Shown here in pieces: positions 22,701-37,700 of a stretch of 64,000 nucleotides of DNA. The translations under genes and the position numbers were made by a program. Positions within the stretch are counted from its first letter, which is position 1. Each line of letters opens with the position of its first letter. This stretch comes from Protonemura montana. Lineage: Eukaryota; Arthropoda; Insecta; Plecoptera; Nemouridae. The notes below the pieces were generated by a model that was not told the origin of the DNA, did no database searches, and was given only the letters and a program-made list of their open reading frames with translations. The stretch covers positions 1 through 64,000 of the forward strand of contig OX387602.1 in the NCBI GenBank assembly GCA_947568835.1, in the 5' to 3' direction.

Positions 22701-25700
22701 CTCAGTGTCTGAGACAACTAGCCTCAGTGTCTGAGACAACTAGCATCAGTGTCTGAGACAACTAGCCTCAGTGTGTGAGACAACTAGCCTCAGTGTCTGA
22801 GACAACTAGCCTCAGTGTCTGAGACAACTAGCCTCAGTGTCTGAGACAACTAGCATCAGTGTCTGAGACAACTTGCCTCAGTGTCTGAGACAACTAGCCT
22901 CAGTGTGTGAGACAACTAGCATCAGTGTCTGAGACAACTAGCCTCAGTGTCTGAGACAACTAGCCTCAGTGTCTGAGACAACTAGCCTCAGTGTCTGAGA
23001 CAACTAGCATCAGTGTCTGAGACAACTAGCCTCAGTGTGTGAGACAACTAGCATCAGTGTCTGAGACAACTAGCATCAGTGTCTGAGACAACTAGCCTCA
23101 GTGTCTGAGACAACTAGCCTCAGTGTGTGAGACAACTAGCCTCAGTGTCTGAGACAACTAGCATCAGTGTCTGAGACAACTAGCCTCAGTGTCTGAGACA
23201 ACTAGCCTCAGTGTCTGAGACAACTAGCCTCAGTGTCTGAGACAACTAGCATCAGTGTCTGAGACAACTAGCCTCAGTGTCTGAGACAAGTAGCCTCAGT
23301 GTCTGAGACAACTAGCATCAGTGTCTGAGACAACTAGCCTCAGTGTGTGAGACAACTAGCCTCAGTGTCTGAGACAACTAGCATCAGTGTCTGAGACAAC
23401 TAGCATCAGTGTCTGAGACAACTAGCCTCAGTGTGTGAGACAACTAGCCTCAGTGTCTGAGACAACTAGCCTCAGTGTCTGAGAAAACTAGCCTCAGTGT
23501 CTGAGACAACTAGCCTCAGTGTCTGAGACAACTAGCATCAGTGTCTGAGACAACTAGCCTCAGTGTCTGAGACAACTAGCCTCAGTGTCTAAGACAACTA
23601 GCCTCAGTGTCTGAGACAACTAGCCTCAGTGTGTGAGACAACTAGCCTCAGTGTCTAAGACAACTAGCATCAGTGTCTGAGACAACTAGCCTCAGTGTGT
23701 GAGACAACTAGCCTCAGTGTCTGAGACAACTAGCCTCAGTGTCTGAGACAACTAGCCTCAGTGTGTGAGACAACTAGCCTCAGTGTCTGAGACAACTAGC
23801 ATCAGTGTCTGAGACAACTAGCCTCAGTGTGTGAGACAACTAGCCTCAGTGTGTGAGACAACTAGCCTCAGTGTCTGAGACAACTAGCATCAGTGTCTGA
23901 GACAACTAGCCTCAGTGTCTGAGACAACTAGCCTCAGTGTCTGAGACAACTAGCCTCAGTGTCTGAGAAAACTAGCCTCAGTGTCTGAAACAACTAGCCT
24001 CAGTGTCTGAGACAACTAGCCTCAGTGTCTGAGAAAACTAGCCTCAGTGTCTGAGACAACTAGCCTCAGTGTCTGAGACAACTAGCCTCAGTGTCTGAGA
24101 CAACTAGCCTCAGTGTCTGAGACAACTAGCCTCAGTGTCTGAGACAACTAGCCTCAGTGTCTGAGACAACTAGTCTCAGTGTCTGAGACAACTAGCATCA
24201 GTGTCTGAGACAACTAGCCTCAGTGTCTGAGACAACTAGCCTCAGTGTGTGAGACAACTAGCCTCAGTGTCTGAGACAACTAGCCTCAGTGTCTGAGACA
24301 ACTAGCCTCAGTGTCTGAGACAACTAGCCTCAGTGTCTGAGACAACTAGCCTCAGTGTCTGAGACAACTAGTCTCAGTGTCTGAGACAACTAGCATCAGT
24401 GTCTGAGACAACTAGCCTCAGTGTCTGAGACAACTAGCCTCAGTGTGTGAGACAACTAGCCTCAGTGTCTGAGACAACTAGCCTCAGTGTGTGAGACAAC
24501 TAGCCTCAGTGTCTAAGACAACTAGCCTCAGTGTCTGAGACAACTAGCATCAGTGTCTGAGACAACTAGCCTCAGTGTGTGAGACAACTAGCCTCAGTGT
24601 CTGAGACAACTAGCCTCAGTGTCTGAGACAACAAGCCTCAGTGTGTGAGACAACTAGCCTCAGTGTCTGAGACAACTAGCATCAGTGTCTGAGACAACTA
24701 GCCTCAGTGTGTGAGACAACTAGCCTCAGTGTCTGAGACAACTAGCATCAGTGTCTGAGACAACTAGCCTCAGTGTCTGAGACAACTAGCCTCAGTGTCT
24801 GAGACAACTAGCCTCAGTGTCTGAGAAAACTAGCCTCAGTGTCTGAGACAACTAGCCTCAGTGTCTGAGACAACTAGCATCAGTGTCTGAGACAACTAGC
24901 CTCAGTGTCTGAGACAACTAGCCTCAGTGTCTGAGAAAACTAGCCTCAGTGTCTGAGACAACTAGCCTCAGTGTGTGAGACAACTAGCCTCAGTGTCTGA
25001 GACAACTAGCCTCAGTGTCTGAGACAACTAGCCTCAGTGTCTGAGACAACTAGCCTCAGTGTGTGAGACAACTAGCATCAGTGTCTGAGACAACTAGCCT
25101 CAGTGTGTGAGACAACTAGCCTCAGTGTGTGAGACAACTAGCCTCAGTGTCTGAGACAACTAGCCTCAGTGTCTGAGACAACTAGCCTCAGTGTCTGAGA
25201 CAACTAGCATCAGTGTGTGAGACAACTAGCCTCAGTGTCTGAGACAACTAGCCTCAGTGTGTGAGACAACTAGCCTCAGTGTGCGAGACAACTAGCCTCA
25301 GTGTCTGAGACAACTAGCCTCAGTGTCTGAGACAACTAGCCTCAGTGTCTGAGACAACTAGCCTCAGTGTGTGAGACAACTAGCCTCAGTGTGTGAGACA
25401 ACTAGCCTTAGTGTGTGAGACAACTAGCCTCAGTGTCTGAGACAACTAGCTTCAGTGTCTGAGACAACTAGCCTCAGTGTCTGAGACAACTAGCCTCAGT
25501 GTCTGAGACAACTAGCTTCAGTGTCTGAGACAACTAGCCTCAGTGTCTGAGACAACTAGCATCAGTGTCTGAAACAACTAGCCTCAGTGTGTGAGACAAC
25601 CAGCCTTAGTGTGTGAGACAACTAGCCTCAGTGTCTGAGACAACTAGCATCAGTGTCTGAGACAACTAGCCTCAGTGTCTGAGACAACTAGCCTCAGTGT

Positions 25701-28700
25701 CTGAGACAACTAGCCTCAGTGTCTGAGACAACTAGCCTCAGTGTGTGAGACAACTAGCCTCAGTGTCTGAGACAACTAGCCTCAGTGTCTGAGACAACTA
25801 GCATCAGTGTCTGAGACAACTAGCCTCTGTGTCTGAGACAACTAGCATCAGTGTCTGAGACAACTAGCATCAGTGTCTGAGACAACTAGCATCAGTGTCT
25901 GAGACAACTAGCCTCAGTGTCTGAGACAACCAGCCTCAGTGTCTGAGACAACTAGCCTCAGCGTGTGAGACAAATAGCCTCAGTGTCTGAGACAACTAGC
26001 ATCAGTGTCTGAGACAACTAGCCTCAGTGTGTGAGACAACTAGCCTCAGTGTGTGAGACAACTAGCCTCAGTGTCTGAGACAACTAGCCTCAGTGTCTGA
26101 GACAACTAGCCTCAGTGTCTGAGACAACTAGCCTCAGTGTCTGAGACAACTAGCCTCAGTGTCTGAGACAACTAGCCTCAGTGTCTGAGACAACTAGCAT
26201 CAGTGTGTGAGACAACTAGCCTCAGTGTCTGAGACAACTAGCCTCAGTGTCTGAGACAACTAGCCTCAGTGTCTGAGACAACTAGCATCAGTGTCTGAGA
26301 CAACTAGCATCAGTGTCTGAGACAACTAGCCTCAGTGTGTGAGACAACTAGCCTCAGTGTGTGAGACAACTAGCCTCAGTGTCTGAGACAACTAGCCTCA
26401 GTGTCTGAGACAACTAGCCTCAGTGTCTGAGACAACTAGCCTCAGTGTCTGAGACAACTAGCCTCAGTGTCTGAGACAACTAGCCTCAGTGTCTGAGACA
26501 ACTAGCATCAGTGTGTGAGACAACTAGCCTCAGTGTCTGAGACAACTAGCCTCAGTGTCTGAGACAACTAGCCTCAGTGTCTGAGACAACTAGCCTCAGT
26601 GTCTGAGACAACTAGCCTCAGTGTCTGAGACAACTAGCCTCAGTGTGTGAGACAACTAGCCTCAGTGTCTGAGACAACTAGCCTCAGTGTGTGAGACAAC
26701 TAGCCTCAGTGTGTGAGACAACTAGCATCAGTGTCTGAGACAACTAGCCTCAGTGTCTGAGACAACTAGCATCAGTGTCTGAGACAACTAGCATCAGTGT
26801 CTGAGACAACTAGCATCAGTGTCTGAGACAACTAGCATCAGTGTCTGAGACAACTAGCATCAGTGTCTGAGACAACTAGCCTCAGTGTCTGAGACAACTA
26901 GCCTCAGTGTCTGAGACAACTAGCCTCAGTGTGTGAGACAACTAGCCTCAGTGTGTGAGACAACTAGCCTCAGTGTGTGAGACAACTAGCATCAGTGTCT
27001 GAGACAACTAGCATCAGTGTCTGAGACAACTAGCCTCAGTGTTAGAGACAACTAGCCTCAGTGTCTGAGACAAATAGCCTCAGTGTCTGAGACAACTAGC
27101 CTCAGTGTGTGAGACAACTAGCCTCAGTGTCTGAGACAACTAGCCTCAGTGTCTGAGACAACCAGCCTCAGTGTCTGAGACAACTAGCCTCAGTGTGTGA
27201 GACAACTAGCCTCAGTGTCTGAGACAACTAGCCTCAGTGTCTGAGACAACTAGCCTCAGTGTGTGAGACAACCAGCCTCAGTGTCTGAGACAACTAGCCT
27301 CAGTGTCTGAGACAACTAGCCTCAGTGTGTGAGACAACTAGCCTCAGTGTCTGAGACAACTAGCCTCAGTGTCTGAGACAACTAGCCTCAGTGTGTGAGA
27401 CAACTAGCCTCAGTGTCTGAGACAACTAGCATCAGTGTCTGAGACAACTAGCCTCAGTGTCTGAGACAACTAGCCTCAGTGTCTGAGACAACTAGCCTCA
27501 GTGTCTGAGACAACTAGCATCAGTGTCTGAGACAACTAGCATCAGTGTCTGAGACAACTAGCATCAGTGTCTGAGACAACTAGCCTCAGTGTCTGAGACA
27601 ACTAGCATCAGTGTCTGAGACAACTAGCATCAGTGTCTGAGACAACTAGCATCAGTGTCTGAGACAACTAGCATCAGTGTCTGAGACAACTAGCCTCAGT
27701 GTCTGAGACAACTAGCATCAGTGTCTGAGACAACTAGCATCAGTGTCTGAGACAACTAGCCTCAGTGTCTGAGACAACTAGCATCAGTGTCTGAGACAAA
27801 TAGCATCAGTGTCTGAGACAACTAGCCTCAGTGTCTGAGACAACTAGCCTCAGTGTCTGAGACAACTAGCCTCAGTGTCTGAGACAACTAGCCTCAGCGT
27901 GTGAGACAACTAGCCTCAGTGTCTGAGACAACTAGCCTCAGTATGTGAGACAACTAGCCTCAGTGTGTGAGACAACTAGCCTCAGTGTCTGTGACAACTA
28001 GCCTCAGTGACTGAGACAACTAGCCTCAGTGTCTGAGACAACTAGCCTCAGTGTCTGAGACAACTAGCCTCAGTGTCTGAGACAACTAGCCTCAGTGTCT
28101 GAGACAACTAGCCTCAGTGTGTGAGACAACTAGCCTCAGCGTGTGAGACAACTAGCCTCAGTGTCTGAGACAACTAGCCTCAGTGTCTGAGACAACTAGC
28201 CTCAGTGTGTGAGACAACTAGCCTCAGTGTCTGAGACAACTAGCCTCAGTGTCTGAGACAACTAGCATCAGTGTCTGAGACAACTAGCATCAGTGTCTGA
28301 GACAACTAGCCTCAGTGTCTGAGACAACTAGCCTCAGTGTCTGAGACAACTAGCATCAGTGTCTGAGACAACTAGCATCAGTGTCTGAGACAACTAGCCT
28401 CAGTGTGTGAGACAACTAGCCTCAGTGTCTGAGACAACTAGCCTCAGTGTCTGAGACAACTAGCCTCAGTGTGTGAGACAACTAGCCTCAGTGTCTGAGA
28501 CAACTAGCCTCAGTGTCTGAGACAACTAGCATCAGTGTCTGAGACAACTAGCATCAGTGTGTGAGACAACTAGCCTCGGTGTGTGAGACAACTAGCCTCA
28601 GTGTCTGAGACAACTAGCCTCAGTGTCTGAGACAACTAGCCTCAGTGTCTGAGACAACTAGCATCAGTGTCTGAGACAACTAGCATCAGTGTCTGAGACA

Positions 28701-31700
28701 ACTAGCCTCAGTGTCTGAGACAACTAGCCTCAGTGTCTGAGACAACTAGCATCAGTGTCTGAGACAACTAGCATCAGTGTCTGAGACAACTAGCCTCAGT
28801 GTGTGAGACAACTAGCCTCAGTGTCTGAGACAACAAGCCTCAGTGTGTGAGACAACTAGCCTCAGTGTCTGAGACAACTAGCCTCAGTGTCTGAGACAAC
28901 TAGCATCAGTGTCTGAGACAACTAGCATCAGTGTGTGAGACAACTAGCCTCAGTGTCTGAGACAACTAGCCTCAGTGTCTGAGAAAACTAGCCTCAGTGT
29001 CTGAGACAACTAGCCTCAGTGTCTGAGACAACTAGCCTCAGTGTCTGAGACAACTAGCCTCAGTGTCTGAGACAACTAGCCTCAGTGTCTGAGACAACTA
29101 GCCTCAGTGTCTGAAACAACTAGCCTCAGTGTCTGAGACAACTAGCCTCAGTGTCTGAAACAACTAGCCTCAGTGTCTGAGACAACTAGCCTCAGTGTCT
29201 GAGACAACTAGCATCAGTGTCTGAGACAACTAGCCTCAGTGTCTGAAACAACTAGCCTCAGTGTCTGAGACAACTAGCCTCAGTGTCTGAGACAACTAGC
29301 CTCAGTGTCTGAGACAACTAGCCTTAGTGTCTGAGACAACTAGCCTCAGTGTCTGAGACAACTAGCCTCAGTGTCTGAGACAACTAGCATCAGTGTGTGA
29401 GACAACTAGCCTCAGTGTCTGAGACAACTAGCCTCAGTGTCTGAGACAACCAGCATCAGTGTCTGAGACAACTAGCCTCAGTGTGTGAGACAACCAGCAT
29501 CAGTGTCTGAGACAACTAGCCTCAGTGTCTGAGACAACTAGCATCAGTGTCTGAGACAACTAGCCTCAGTGTCTGAGACAACTAGCCTCAGTGTGTGAGA
29601 CAACTAGCCTCAGCGTGTGAGACAACTAGCCTCAGTGTCTGAGACAACTAGCCTCAGTGTCTGAGACAACTAGCATCAGTGTGTGAGACAACTAGCCTCA
29701 GTGTCTGAGACAACTAGCCTCAGTGTCTGAGACAACTAGCATCAGTGTCTGAGACAACTAGCATCAGTGTCTGAGACAACTAGCCTCAGTGTCTGAGACA
29801 ACTAGCCTCAGTGTGTGAGACAACTAGCCTCAGTGTCTGAGACAACTAGCCTCAGTGTCTGAGACAACTAGCATCAGTGTCTGAGACAACTAGCATCAGT
29901 GTCTGAGACAACTAGCCTCAGTGTCTGAGACAACTAGCCTCAGTGTCTGAGACAACTAGCCTCAGTGTGTGAGACAACTAGCCTCAGCGTGTGAGACAAC
30001 TAGCCTCAGTGTCTGAGACAACTAGCCTCAGTGTCTGAGACAACTAGCCTCAGTGTGTGAGACAACTAGCCTCAGTGTCTGAGACAACTAGCCTCAGTGT
30101 CTGAGACAACTAGCATCAGTGTCTGAGACAACTAGCATCAGTGTCTGAGACAACAAGCCTCAGTGTCTGAGACAACTAGCCTCAGTGTCTGAGACAACTA
30201 GCCTCAGTGTCTGAGACAACTAGCCTCAGTGTCTGAGACAACTAGCATCAGTGTCTGAGACAACTAGCATCAGTGTCTGAGACAACTAGCATCAGTGTCT
30301 GAGACAACTAGCCTCAGTGTGTGAGACAACTAGCCTCAGTGTCTGAGACAACTAGCCTCAGTGTCTGAGACAACTAGCATCAGTGTGTGAGACAACTAGC
30401 CTCGGTGTGTGAGACAACTAGCCTCAGTGTCTAAGACAACTAGCCTCAGTGTCTGAGACAACTAGCCTCAGTGTCTGAGACAACTAGCATCAGTGTCTGA
30501 GACAACTAGCATCAGTGTGTGAGACAACTAGCCTCGGTGTGTGAGACAACTAGCCTCAGTGTCTAAGACAACTAGCCTCAGTGTCTGAGACAACTAGCCT
30601 CAGTGTCTGAGACAACTAGCATCAGTGTCTGAGACAACTAGCCTCAGTGTCTGAGACAACTAGCCTCAGTGTCTGAGACAACTAGCCTCAGTGTCTGAGA
30701 CAACTAGCCTCAGTGTCTGAGACAACTAGCCTCAGTGTCTGAGACAACCAGCATCAGTGTCTGAGACAACTAGCCTCAGTGACTGAGACAACTAGCCTCA
30801 GTGTCTGAGACAACTAGCCTCAGTGTCTGAGACAACTAGCCTCAGTGTGTGAGACAACTAGCCTCAGCGTGTGAGACAACTAGCCTCAGTGTCTGAGACA
30901 ACTAGCCTCAGTGTCTGAGACAACTAGCCTCAGTGTCTGAGACAACTAGCCTCAGTGTCTGAGACAACTAGCCTCAGTGTGTGAGACAACTAGCCTCAGT
31001 GTCTGAGACAACTAGCCTCAGTGTCTGAGAAAACTAGCATCAGTGTCTGAGACAACTAGCATCAGTGTCTGAGACAACTAGCCTCAGTGTCTGAGACAAC
31101 TAGCCTCAGTGTCTGAGACAACAAGCATCAGTGTCTGAGACAACTAGCATCAGTGTCTGAGACAACTAGCCTCAGTGTGTGAGACAACTAGCCTCAGTGT
31201 CTGAGACAACTAGCCTCAGTGTGTGAGACAACTAGCCTCAGTGTCTGAGACAACTAGCCTCAGTGTCTGAGACAACTAGCATCAGTGTCTGAGACAACTA
31301 GCATCAGTGTGTGAGACAACTAGCCTCGGTGTGTGAGACACCTAGCCTCAGTGTCTGAGACAACTAGCCTCAGTGTCTGAGACAACTAGCCTCAGTGTCT
31401 GAGACAACTAGCATCAGTGTCTGAGACAACTAGCATCAGTGTCTGAGACAACTAGCCTCAGTGTCTGAGACAACTAGCCTCAGTGTCTGAGACAACTAGC
31501 ATCAGTGTCTGAGACAACTAGCATCAGTGTCTGAGACAACTAGCATCAGTGTCTGAGACAACTAGCCTCAGCGTGTGAGACAACTAGCCTCAGTGTCTGA
31601 GACAACCAGCCTCAGTGTCTGAGACAACTAGCATCAGTGTCTGAGACAACTAGCCTCAGTGTCTGAGACAACCAGCCTCAGTGTCTGAGACAACTAGCAT

Positions 31701-34700
31701 TAGTGTCTGAGACAACTAGCCTCAGTGTCTGAGACAACTAGCCTCAGTGTCCGAGACAACTAGCCTCAGTGTCTGAGACAACTAGCCTCAGTGTCTGAGA
31801 CAACTAGCCTCAGTGTCTGAGACAACTAGCCTCAGTGTCTGAGACAACTAGCCTCAGTGTCTGAGACAACCAGCCTCAGTGTCTGAGACAACTAGCATCA
31901 GTGTCTGAGACAACTAGCCTCAGTGTCTGAGACAACTAGCATCAGTGTCTGAGACAACTAGCATCAGTGTCTGAGACAACTAGCCTCAGTGTCTGAGACA
32001 ACTAGCCTCAGTGTCTGAGACAACTAGCATCAGTGTCTGAGACAACTAGCATCAGTGTCTGAGACAACTAGCCTCAGTGTGTGAGACAACTAGCCTCAGT
32101 GTCTGAGACAACTAGCCTCAGTGTGTGAGACAACTAGCCTCAGTGTCTGAGACAACTAGCCTCAGTGTCTGAGACAACTAGCATCAGTGTCTGAGACAAC
32201 TAGCATCAGTGTGTGAGACAACTAGCCTCGGTGTGTGAGACAACTAGCCTCAGTGTCTGAGACAACTAGCCTCAGTGTCTGAGACAACTAGCCTCAGTGT
32301 CTGAGACAACTAGCATCAGTGTCTGAGACAACTAGCATCAGTGTCTGAGACAACTAGCCTCAGTGTCTGAGACAACTAGCCTCAGTGTCTGAGACAACTA
32401 GCATCAGTGTCTGAGACAACTAGCATCAGTGTCTGAGACAACTAGCATCAGTGTCTGAGACAACTAGCCTCAGAGTGTGAGACAACTAGCCTCAGTGTCT
32501 GAGACAACCAGCCTCAGTGTCTGAGACAACTAGCATCAGTGTCTGAGACAACTAGCCTCAGTGTCTGAGACAACCAGCCTCAGTGTCTGAGACAACTAGC
32601 ATCAGTGTCTGAGACAACTAGCCTCAGTGTCTGAGACAACTAGCCTCAGTGTCCGAGACAACTAGCCTCAGTGTCTGAGACAACTAGCCTCAGTGTCTGA
32701 GACAACTAGCATCAGTGTCTGAGACAACTAGCCTCAGTGTGTGAGACAACTAGCCTCAGTGTCTGAGACAACTAGCCTCAGTGTGTGAGACAACTAGCCT
32801 CAGTGTCTGAAACAACTAGCATCAGTGTCTGAGACAACTAGCCTCAGTGTCTGAGAATACTAGCATCAGTGTCTGAGACAACTAGCCTCAGTGTCTGAGA
32901 CAACTAGCCTCAGTGTCTGAGACAACTAGCCTCAGTGTCTGAGACAACCAGCATCAGTGTCTGAGACAACTAGCCTCAGTGTCTGAGACAACAAGCCTCA
33001 GTGACTGAGACAACTAGCCTCAGTGTCTGAGACAACTAGCCTCAGTGTCTGAGACAACTAGCCTCAGTGTCTGAGACAACTAGCCTCAGTGTCTGAGACA
33101 ACTAGCCTCAGTGTGTGAGACAACTAGCCTCAGCGTGTGAGACAACTAGCCTCAGTGTCTGAGACAACTAGCCTCAGTGTCTGAGACAACTAGCCTCAGT
33201 GTGTGAGACAACTAGCCTCAGTGTCTGAGACAACTAGCCTCAGTGTCTGAGACAACTAGCATCAGTGTCTGAGACAACTAGCATCAGTGTCTGAGACAAC
33301 TAGCCTCAGTGTCTGAGACAACTAGCCTCAGTGTCTGAGACAACTAGCATCAGTGTCTGAGACAACTAGCATCAGTGTCTGAGACAACTAGCCTCAGTGT
33401 GTGAGACAACTAGCCTCAGTGTCTGAGACAACTAGCCTCAGTGTCTGAGACAACTAGCCTCAGTGTGTGAGACAACTAGCCTCAGTGTCTGAGACAACTA
33501 GCCTCAGTGTCTGAGACAACTAGCATCAGTGTCTGAGACAACTAGCATCAGTGTCTGAGACAACTAGCATCAGTGTCTGAGACAACTAGCATCAGTGTGT
33601 GAGACAACTAGCCTCGGTGTGTGAGACAACTAGCCTCAGTGTCTGAGACAACTAGCCTCAGTGTCTGAGACAACTAGCCTCAGTGTCTGAGACAACTAGC
33701 ATCAGTGTCTGAGACAACTAGCATCAGTGTCTGAGACAACTAGCCTCAGTGTCTGAGACAACTAGCATCAGTGTCTGAGACAACTAGCCTCAGTGTGTGA
33801 GACAACTAGCCTCAGTGTCTGAGACAACAAGCCTCAGTGTGTGAGACAACTAGCCTCAGTGTCTGAGACAACTAGCCTCAGCGTCTGAGACAACTAGCCT
33901 CAGTGTCTGAGACAACTAGCATCAGTGTCTGAGACAACTAGCATCAGTGTGTGAGACAACTAGCCTCAGTGTCTGAGACAACTAGCCTCAGTTTCTGAGA
34001 AAACTAGCCTCAGTGTCTGAGACAACTAGCCTCAGTGTCTGAGACAACTAGCCTCAGTGTCTGAGACAACTAGCCTCAGTGTCTGAGACAACTAGCCTCA
34101 GTGTCTGAGACAACTAGCCTCAGTGTCTGAAACAACTAGCCTCAGTGTCTGAGACAACTAGCCTCAGTGTCTGAAACAACTAGCCTCAGTGTCTGAGACA
34201 ACTAGCCTCAGTGTCTGAGACAACTAGCATCAGTGTCTGAGACAACTAGCCTCAGTGTCTGAAACAACTAGCCTCAGTGTCTGAGACAACTAGCCTCAGT
34301 GTCTGAGACAACTAGCCTCAGTGTCTGAGACAACTAGCCTTAGTGTCTGAGACAACTAGCCTCAGTGTCTGAGACAACTAGCCTCAGTGTCTGAGACAAC
34401 TAGCCTCAGTGTCTGAGACAACTAGCCTCAGTGTCTGAGACAACTAGCCTCAGTGTCTGAGACAACTAGCCTCAGTGTCTGAGATAACTATTCTCAGTGT
34501 CTGAGACAACTAGCCTCAGTGTCTGAAACAACTAGCCTCAGTGTCTGAGACAACTAGCCTCAGTGTCTGAGACAACTAGCATCAGTGTCTGAGACAACTA
34601 GCCTCAGTGTCTGAGACAACTAGCCTCAGTGTCTGAGACAACTAGCCTCAGTGTCTGAGACAACTAGCCTCAGTGTCTGAGACAACTAGCCTCAGTGTCT

Positions 34701-37700
34701 GAAACAACTAGCCTCAGTGTGTGAGACAACTAGCCTCAGTGTGTGAGACAACTAGCCTAAGTGTCTGAGACAACTAGCCTCAGTGTCTGAGACAACTAGC
34801 CTCAGTGTCTGAGACAACTAGCCTCAGTGTCTGAGACAACTAGCATCAGTGTCTGAGACAACTAGCCTCAGTGTCTGAGACAACTAGCCTCAGTGTCTGA
34901 GACAACTAGCCTCAGTGTCTGAGACAACTAGCATCAGTGTCTGAGACAACTAGCCTCAGTGTCTGAGACAACTAGCATCAGTGTCTGAGACAACTAGCCA
35001 TAGTGTCTGAAACAACTAGCCTCAGTGTCTGAGACAACTAGCATCAGTGTCTGAGACAACTAGCCTCAGTGTCTGAGAGAACTAGCCTCAGTGTGTGAGA
35101 CAACTAGCCTCAGTGTCTGAGACAACTAGCATCAGTGTCTGAGACAACTAGCCTCAGTGTCTGAGACAACTAGCCTCAGTGTCTGAGACAACTAGCATCA
35201 GTGTCTGAGACAACTAGCATCAGTGTGTGAGACAACTAGCCTCAGTGTCTGAGACAACTAGCCTCAGTGTCTGAGACAACTAGCCTCAGTGTCTGAGACA
35301 ACTAGCCTCAGTGTGTGAGACAACTAGCCTCAGTGTCTGAGACAACTAGCATCAGTGTCTGAGACAACTAGCCTCAGTGTCTGAGACAACTAGCATCAGT
35401 GTCTGAGACAACTAGCCTCAGTGTGTGAGACAACTAGCCTCAGTGTCTGAGACAACTAGCCTCAGTGTGTGAGACAACTAGCCTCAGTGTCTGAGACAAC
35501 TAGCCTCAGTGTCTGAGACACCTAGCCTCAGTGTCTGAGACAACTAGCCTCAGTGTCTGAGACAACTAGCCTCAGTGTCTGAGACAACTAGCCTCAGTGT
35601 CTGAGACAACTAGCCTCAGTGTCTGAGACAACTAGCCTCAGTGTGTGAGACAACTAGCCTCAGTGTGTGAGACAACTAGCCTCAGTGTGTGAGACAACTA
35701 GCATCAGTGTGTGAGACAACTAGCATCAGTGTCTGAGACAACTAGCCTCAGTGTCTGAGACAACTAGCCTCAGTGTGTGAGACAACTAGCCTCAGTGTGT
35801 GAGACAACTAGCATCAGTGTCTGAGACAACTAGCCTCAGTGTCTGAGACAACTAGCATCAGTGTCTGAGACAACTAGCATCAGTGTGTGAGACAACAAGC
35901 CTCAGTGTCTGAGACAACTAGCCTCAGTGTCTGAGACAACTAGCCTCGGTGTCTGAGACAACTAGCCTCAGTGTCTGAGACAACTAGCCTCAGTGTGTGA
36001 GACAACCAGCCTCAGTGTGTGAGACAACTAGCCTCAGTGTATGAGACAACTAGCATCAGTGTCTGAGACAGCTAGCCTCAGTGTCTGAGACAACTAGCCT
36101 CAGTGTCTGAGACAAATAGCATCAGTGTCTGAGACAACTAGCCTCAGTGTCTGAGACAACTAGGCTTAGTGTCTGAGACAACTAGCCTCAGTGTCTGAGA
36201 CAACTAGCATCAGTGTGTGAGACAACTAGCCTCAGTGTCTGAGACAACTCGCCTCAGTGTCTGAGACAACTAGCCTCAGTGTCTGAGACAACTAGCCTCA
36301 GTGTCTGAGACAACTAGCCTCAGTGTCTGAGACAACTAGCCTCAGTGTCTGAGACAACTAGCATCAGTGTCTGAGACAACTAGCATCAGTGTCTGAGACA
36401 ACTAGCCTCAGTGTCTGAGACAACTAGCATCAGTGTCTGAGACAACTAGCCTCAGTGTCTGAGACAACCAGCCTCAGTGTCTGAGACAACTAGCATCAGT
36501 GTCTGAGACAACTAGCCTCAGTGTCTGAGACAACCAGCCTCAGTGTCTGAGACAACTAGCCTCAGCGTGTGAGACAACTAGCCTCAGTGTGTGAGACAAC
36601 TAGCCTCAGTGTGTGAGACAACTAGCCTCAGTGTCTGAGACAACTAGCCTCAGTGTCTGAGACAACTAGCCTCAGTGTCTGAGACAACTAGCCTCAGTGT
36701 CTGAGACAACTAGCCTCAGTGTCTGAGACAACTAGCATCAGAGTGTGAGACAACTAGCATCAGTGTCTGAGACAACTAGCATCAGTGTCTGAGACAACTA
36801 GCCTCAGTGTCTGAGACAACTAGCCTCAGTGTGTGAGACAACTAGCCTCAGTGTCTGAGACAACTAGCCTCAGTGTGTGAGACAACTAGCCTCAGTGTCT
36901 GAGACAACTAGCCTCAGTGTCTGAGACAACTAGCATCAGTGTCTGAGACAACTAGCATCAGTGTCTGAGACAACTAGCATCAGTGTCTGAGACAACTAGC
37001 CTCAGTGTCTGAGACAACTAGCCTCAGTGTCTGAGACAACCAGCATCAGTGTCTGAGACAACTAGCCTCAGTGTCTGAGACAACTAGCCTCAGTGTCTGA
37101 GACAACTAGCCTCAGTGTCTGAGACAACTAGCATCAGTGTCTGAGACAACTAGCCTCAGTGTCTGAGACAACTAGCCTCAGCGTGTGAGACAACTAGCCA
37201 CAGTGTCTGAGACAACTAGCATCAGTGTCTGAGACAACTAGCATCAGTGTCTGCGACAACTAGCATCAGTGTCTGAGACAACTAGCCTCAGCGTGTGAGA
37301 CAACTAGCCTCAGTGTCTGGGACAACTAGCATCAGTGTCTGAGACAACTAGCATCAGTGTCTGAGACAACTAGCATCAGTGTTTGAGACAACTAGCCTCA
37401 GTGTGTGAGACAACTAGCCTCAGTGTGTGAGACAACTAGCCTCAGTGTCTGAGACAACTAGCCTCAGTGTCTGAGACAACTAGCCTCAGTGTCTGAGACA
37501 ACTAGCCTCAGTGTCTGAGACAACTAGCCTCAGTGTCTGAGACAACTAGCATCAGTGTGTGAGACAACTAGCCTCAGTGTGTGAGACAACTAGCCTCAGT
37601 GTGTGAGACAACTAGCATCAGTGTCTGAGACAACTAGCCTCAGTGTCTGAGACAACTAGCCTCAGTGTGTGAGACAACTAGCCTAAGTGTCTGAGACAAC